Shown: one piece after another, positions 42,430-47,240 of the stretch
Layout of the letters: every line of letters starts with the position of its first letter
Numbering within the stretch: the first letter of the stretch is position 1
NCBI GenBank assembly: GCA_017397565.1
Contig: JAFQIL010000058.1
Coordinates: 1 to 47,240 of the forward strand
Direction: 5' to 3'
Source: Oscillospiraceae bacterium
GTDB lineage: Bacteria > Bacillota > Clostridia > Oscillospirales > Oscillospiraceae
DNA: 47,240 nucleotides
Position numbers and translations under genes: made by a program
Notes under the pieces: generated by a model
Seen by the model: only the letters and a program-made list of their open reading frames with translations
The model's database searches: none
Told to the model about the DNA's origin: nothing

Positions 42430-45400
42430 ATGATCCATATGGCAATGGTCAAGGACGTGAAGTTCGGCAAGACCATGCGTAAGTCTTACGCGAAGTACGA
42501 GGAGATCCTGCAGATCCCCAACATGCTCAAGATCCAAAAGGATTCCTATCAGTGGTTCCTGGAGGAAGGTTTGCGTGAGGTATTCAAGGATGTAGGCACC
42601 ATTACCGACAACGGTAAGCTGGAGCTGACCTTCCTGGATTACTCCATGGACGACAAACCCAAGTATACCATTGAGGAATGCAAGGAGCGGGATACCACCT
42701 ATGCAAAGCCTATCAAGGTACGGGTGCGTCTGCGCAACACCGAGACGGACGAAATCAAGGAACAGGAGATCTTCATGGGAGATTTCCCCATTATGACCAA
42801 CGGCGGCACCTTTGTGATCAACGGTGCGGAGCGTGTCATTGTTTCTCAGATCGTTCGTAGCCCCGGTATGTACTACGGGCATGAGGTGGACAAGGCAGAC
42901 CAGCATACCTACACCGCTACGGTAATTCCTTACCGTGGTGCCTGGCTGGAGTACGAAACCGATAACACCAATGTGTTCTGGGTTCGTATCGACAAGAACC
43001 GCAAGCTGCCCATTACCTGCCTGATCCGGGCCTTGGGCGTCAGCTCCGAAGCCGAGATCAAGGAGATGTTCGGCGAGGACGAGCGTATTCTGGCGACTCT
43101 GGAAAAGGATCCCTGCAAGGGTCAGGATGACAGCCTTCTGGAGATCTATCGCCGGCTGCGTCCCGGTGAGCCTCCCACGGTGGAAACCGCGAAAGACCAT
43201 CTGTACGGCTTGCTGTTTGATGCCCACCGTTATGATGTGAGCAAGGTTGGTCGCTATAAGTTCAATAAGAAGATGGACATTTGGTCCCGCCTGTCCGGTC
43301 AGGAAGCCGCAGAGCCCATTGCCGATCCTATGACCGGCGAGATCCTGGTGATGCCCGGCGAGATCATCAGCCGTGAGATGGCAAAGAAGCTGTCTGCCCG
43401 TGGCGTCAACACCGCTGTGGTTAAGGTCGGCGGTCAGAATGTAAAAGTTCTGTCCAACGGCATGGTAGACATGGCCGGCTTTGTTTCCTTTGATCCCAAG
43501 GAGTGCGGCATCCGGGAGAAGGTTTGCTTCCGGGCTTTGAAGGAAATGCTGGAAACCGTTCCCGAGGACGGCTGGAAGGAAGCCGTTGCCGAGCGGATCG
43601 ACGATCTGATCCCCAAGAGCATCACTACAGATGACATTATGGCATCCATCAACTATCTGAACTGTGTGGCTATGGGCATCGGTCTGCCTGATGATATTGA
43701 CCATCTGGGCAACCGTCGTCTGCGCTGCGTAGGCGAGCTGCTGCAGAATCAGTTCCGTATCGGCTTCAGCCGTTTGGATCGGGTGATCCGGGAGCGGATG
43801 ACTGTTCAGGATCTGGAGGCAGTGACTCCCCAGAGCCTGATCAATATCCGGCCTGTTACCGCAGTGATCAAGGAGTTCTTCGGTTCCAGCCCCCTGTCTC
43901 AGTTCATGGATCAGAACAATCCCCTGGCAGAGCTGACCCATAAGCGCAGACTGTCCGCACTGGGCCCCGGCGGCTTGAGCCGTGAGCGTGCTTCCTTTGA
44001 TGTGCGTGATATTCACTATACCCACTATGGCCGTATGTGCCCCATTGAGACCCCCGAAGGTCCCAACATCGGCTTGATCAACTATTTGGCAACCTTTGCC
44101 AAGATCAATGAGTATGGCTTTGTAGAAGCACCCTACCGGAAGGTGGACAAGGCTACCGGCCTGGTTACCGAAACTGTAGAGTATATGACGGCAGATGTGG
44201 AAGACGATTACTACATCGGTCAGGCTAACGAGCCTTTGGACGAGAATGGCTGCCTGGCAAATGCCCGTGTTACCTGCCGTCACCGTAATGAAATCATCGA
44301 AGTGGACCGGGAAAAGATCGACTATATCGACGTTTCTCCCAGAATGATGATCTCCATCGCCACTTCCTTCATTCCCTTCCTGCAGAACGACGACGCAAAC
44401 CGCGCACTGATGGGCGCGAACATGCAGCGTCAGGCAGTGCCTCTGCTGACCACCGAGCCTCCCATCGTTGCCACCGGCATCGAGCATAAGGCTGCTGTGG
44501 ACTCCGAGGTTTGTATCAAGGCAGAGAAGACCGGTACTGTTACCGCGGTTTCCGCTGACGAGATCACTGTCAAGTATGATGACGGCGAGGTAAAGACCTA
44601 CCGTCTGACCAAGTTTGCCCGGAGCAATGCCGGCACCTGTGTCAACCAAAGACCCATCGTTACCGTGGGTGAGCAGGTTGTGGAGGATCAGATCATTGCG
44701 GACGGTCCTTCCTGCTCCGGCGGTGAGATCGCTTTGGGTAAGAACGTGCTTATCGGCTTCGTTACCTGGGAAGGCTACAACTACGAGGACGCCATTTTGC
44801 TCAACGAGCGTCTGGTGAAAGAAGACGTCTTTACCTCCATCCACATCGAGGAGCACGAGACCGAAGCCCGGGATACCAAGCTGGGACCCGAGGAGATCAC
44901 CCGTGATATCCCCAATGTGGGCGAAGATACCTTGAAGGATCTGGACGAGAACGGTATCATCCGTATCGGTGCCGAGGTCCATTCCGGTGATTACCTGGTT
45001 GGTAAGGTTACCCCCAAGGGCGAGACCGAGCTGACTCCCGAGGAACGTCTGCTTCGTGCCATCTTCGGTGAGAAGGCAAGAGAAGTCCGCGACACCTCTT
45101 TGAAGGTGCCCCACGGTGAAAGCGGCATCGTTGTGGATGTCAAGGTCTTCACCAAGGAAAATTCCGACGAGCTGGCTCCCGGTGTTACCAAGTCCGTCCG
45201 AGTCTACATCGCACAGAAGCGTAAGATCAGCGTAGGCGATAAGATGGCCGGTCGTCACGGTAACAAGGGCGTTGTTTCCAGAGTTCTTCCCGAGGAAGAT
45301 ATGCCCTTCCTGCCCGACGGCACTCCCCTGGATGTGGTTCTGAACCCCCTGGGCGTGCCTTCCCGTATGAACATCGGTCAGGTTTTGGAAGTGCACCTGG

Positions 45401-46113
45401 GCTACGCAGCCAAGGCCTTGGGCTGGAAGGTTGCTACCCCCGTGTTTGACGGTGCCAACGAGAAGGACATCCGTGAAACCCTGAAGCTGGCAGGCCTGCG
45501 GGAAGACGGTAAGACCGTTCTGTACGATGGCCGTACCGGCGAACCCTTCGATAATCTGGTCACTGTTGGCTATCCCTACTACCTGAAGCTCCACCATCTG
45601 GTCGACGATAAGATCCATGCCCGTTCCACCGGTCCTTACGCGCTGGTTACCCAGCAGCCTCTGGGCGGTAAGGCTCAGTTCGGCGGTCAGCGTTTCGGCG
45701 AAATGGAAGTTTGGGCTCTGGAAGCTTACGGCGCGGCCTACACCCTGCAGGAGATCCTGACGGTGAAGTCTGACGATGTCACCGGTCGTGTCAAAACCTA
45801 CGAAGCTATCGTTAAGGGTGCTAACATTCCCAAGCCCGGCGTGCCGGAATCCTTCAAGGTTTTGGTGAAGGAGCTGCAGGCTCTGTGTCTGGATGTCCGT
45901 GTGCTGGATGAAAATGAAAACGAGATCGAGCTGAAGGACGAGGACGATGAGGATGAGATCAGCTATCCCATCGACCATGAGATGGATCTGGTGACCGGCA
46001 GCGCCGATGAGGTGCTGGATGCCGGATTCGTCATCGATGAGAACAGCCCCGAGGATATTATGAATGTATTGGGCAACGCCGATATGGACGATGCCGACAT
46101 CTATGAAGATTAA
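42430..46113 (+). CDS. rpoB: RNA polymerase beta subunit
   Basis: A 1227-residue complete beta subunit, normal length for Bacillota. Recognisable blocks include the rifampicin region ([20 protein letters not shown] followed by [11 protein letters not shown]), [20 protein letters not shown], the [15 protein letters not shown] segment, [13 protein letters not shown] and the C-terminal clamp [16 protein letters not shown]. In the rifampicin region the position equal to E. coli Gln510 is Pro, while the classic resistance sites (Asp516, His526, Ser531 equivalents) are wild type. It ends in a highly acidic tail. ATG 42430 is preferred, with AAAGG just upstream; GTG 42427 and ATG 42439 are alternatives. 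It is followed after 12 bp by rpoC. Confidence 0.98.
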   Translation: MIHMAMVKDVKFGKTMRKSYAKYEEILQIPNMLKIQKDSYQWFLEEGLREVFKDVGTITDNGKLELTFLDYSMDDKPKYTIEECKERDTTYAKPIKVRVRLRNTETDEIKEQEIFMGDFPIMTNGGTFVINGAERVIVSQIVRSPGMYYGHEVDKADQHTYTATVIPYRGAWLEYETDNTNVFWVRIDKNRKLPITCLIRALGVSSEAEIKEMFGEDERILATLEKDPCKGQDDSLLEIYRRLRPGEPPTVETAKDHLYGLLFDAHRYDVSKVGRYKFNKKMDIWSRLSGQEAAEPIADPMTGEILVMPGEIISREMAKKLSARGVNTAVVKVGGQNVKVLSNGMVDMAGFVSFDPKECGIREKVCFRALKEMLETVPEDGWKEAVAERIDDLIPKSITTDDIMASINYLNCVAMGIGLPDDIDHLGNRRLRCVGELLQNQFRIGFSRLDRVIRERMTVQDLEAVTPQSLINIRPVTAVIKEFFGSSPLSQFMDQNNPLAELTHKRRLSALGPGGLSRERASFDVRDIHYTHYGRMCPIETPEGPNIGLINYLATFAKINEYGFVEAPYRKVDKATGLVTETVEYMTADVEDDYYIGQANEPLDENGCLANARVTCRHRNEIIEVDREKIDYIDVSPRMMISIATSFIPFLQNDDANRALMGANMQRQAVPLLTTEPPIVATGIEHKAAVDSEVCIKAEKTGTVTAVSADEITVKYDDGEVKTYRLTKFARSNAGTCVNQRPIVTVGEQVVEDQIIADGPSCSGGEIALGKNVLIGFVTWEGYNYEDAILLNERLVKEDVFTSIHIEEHETEARDTKLGPEEITRDIPNVGEDTLKDLDENGIIRIGAEVHSGDYLVGKVTPKGETELTPEERLLRAIFGEKAREVRDTSLKVPHGESGIVVDVKVFTKENSDELAPGVTKSVRVYIAQKRKISVGDKMAGRHGNKGVVSRVLPEEDMPFLPDGTPLDVVLNPLGVPSRMNIGQVLEVHLGYAAKALGWKVATPVFDGANEKDIRETLKLAGLREDGKTVLYDGRTGEPFDNLVTVGYPYYLKLHHLVDDKIHARSTGPYALVTQQPLGGKAQFGGQRFGEMEVWALEAYGAAYTLQEILTVKSDDVTGRVKTYEAIVKGANIPKPGVPESFKVLVKELQALCLDVRVLDENENEIELKDEDDEDEISYPIDHEMDLVTGSADEVLDAGFVIDENSPEDIMNVLGNADMDDADIYED

Positions 46114-47240
<1,127 letters not shown>

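Noticed and set aside
43900-44000. Rifampicin resistance from the Pro at the Gln510-equivalent position of RpoB
   Set aside because: The main resistance positions are wild type and this position varies naturally among Bacillota, so no resistance can be claimed.

Overview
The window looks like chromosomal DNA of a gut-type Bacillota, class Clostridia, most likely Oscillospirales/Oscillospiraceae. This rests on Clostridia-like protein sequences, strong AGGAGG ribosome binding sites, TTGACA/TATAAT promoters, moderately high GC, lysine riboswitches, a monomeric [FeFe]-hydrogenase-like protein and many hairpin-rich intergenic repeats. Genus cannot be set by eye. No phage, plasmid, CRISPR, tRNA or rRNA was seen.

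Layout. 1-440: end of an AT-rich, cysteine-rich gene. 1037-3925: a lysine-riboswitch-controlled amino-acid ABC transporter, so probably lysine uptake. 4277-13757: an oligopeptide-type ABC transporter operon in which four of five subunits are oversized: an 871-residue binding protein, a permease with about 190 extra extracytoplasmic residues, and two ATPases with large helical inserts at different places. A DUF3899-like membrane protein ends the operon. 14129-25340: a carbohydrate locus with a GNAT-like acyltransferase, Gfo/Idh/MocA oxidoreductase, two AraC regulators, NagZ-type GH3, LacZ-type GH2 with an N-terminal frameshift, an alpha/beta hydrolase and a DegT/DnrJ aminotransferase. A TTTGGCAAAA-type motif precedes three of its transcription units. 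25608-28364: a helical protein, an aldo/keto reductase with two Fe-S motifs, and a NagB-like protein lacking one catalytic Asp.

28432-31134: a lipoprotein downstream of an ECF sigma factor fused to a membrane anchor and an extracytoplasmic domain. Two copies of ATAAAACC-N16-CCTCTTATC lie between them and are candidate promoters for that sigma factor. 31299-33375: a CBS-domain protein and lysA under a second lysine riboswitch. 33529-38621: hemolysin III-like protein, trkH-trkA potassium uptake, and an MFS transporter. 39011-41916: [FeFe]-hydrogenase-like protein, NUDIX hydrolase, and a PRTase-like protein with a degenerate PRPP loop. 42240-end: rpoB and the start of rpoC behind a near-consensus promoter and a structured leader.

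Most intergenic spaces carry dispersed modular repeats made of stacked hairpins, often bounded by an AAATTGCCATTTATCGGGC-like sequence. The strongest candidates for undescribed biology are the membrane-tethered sigma factor with its paired promoter motif and the expanded peptide transporter.
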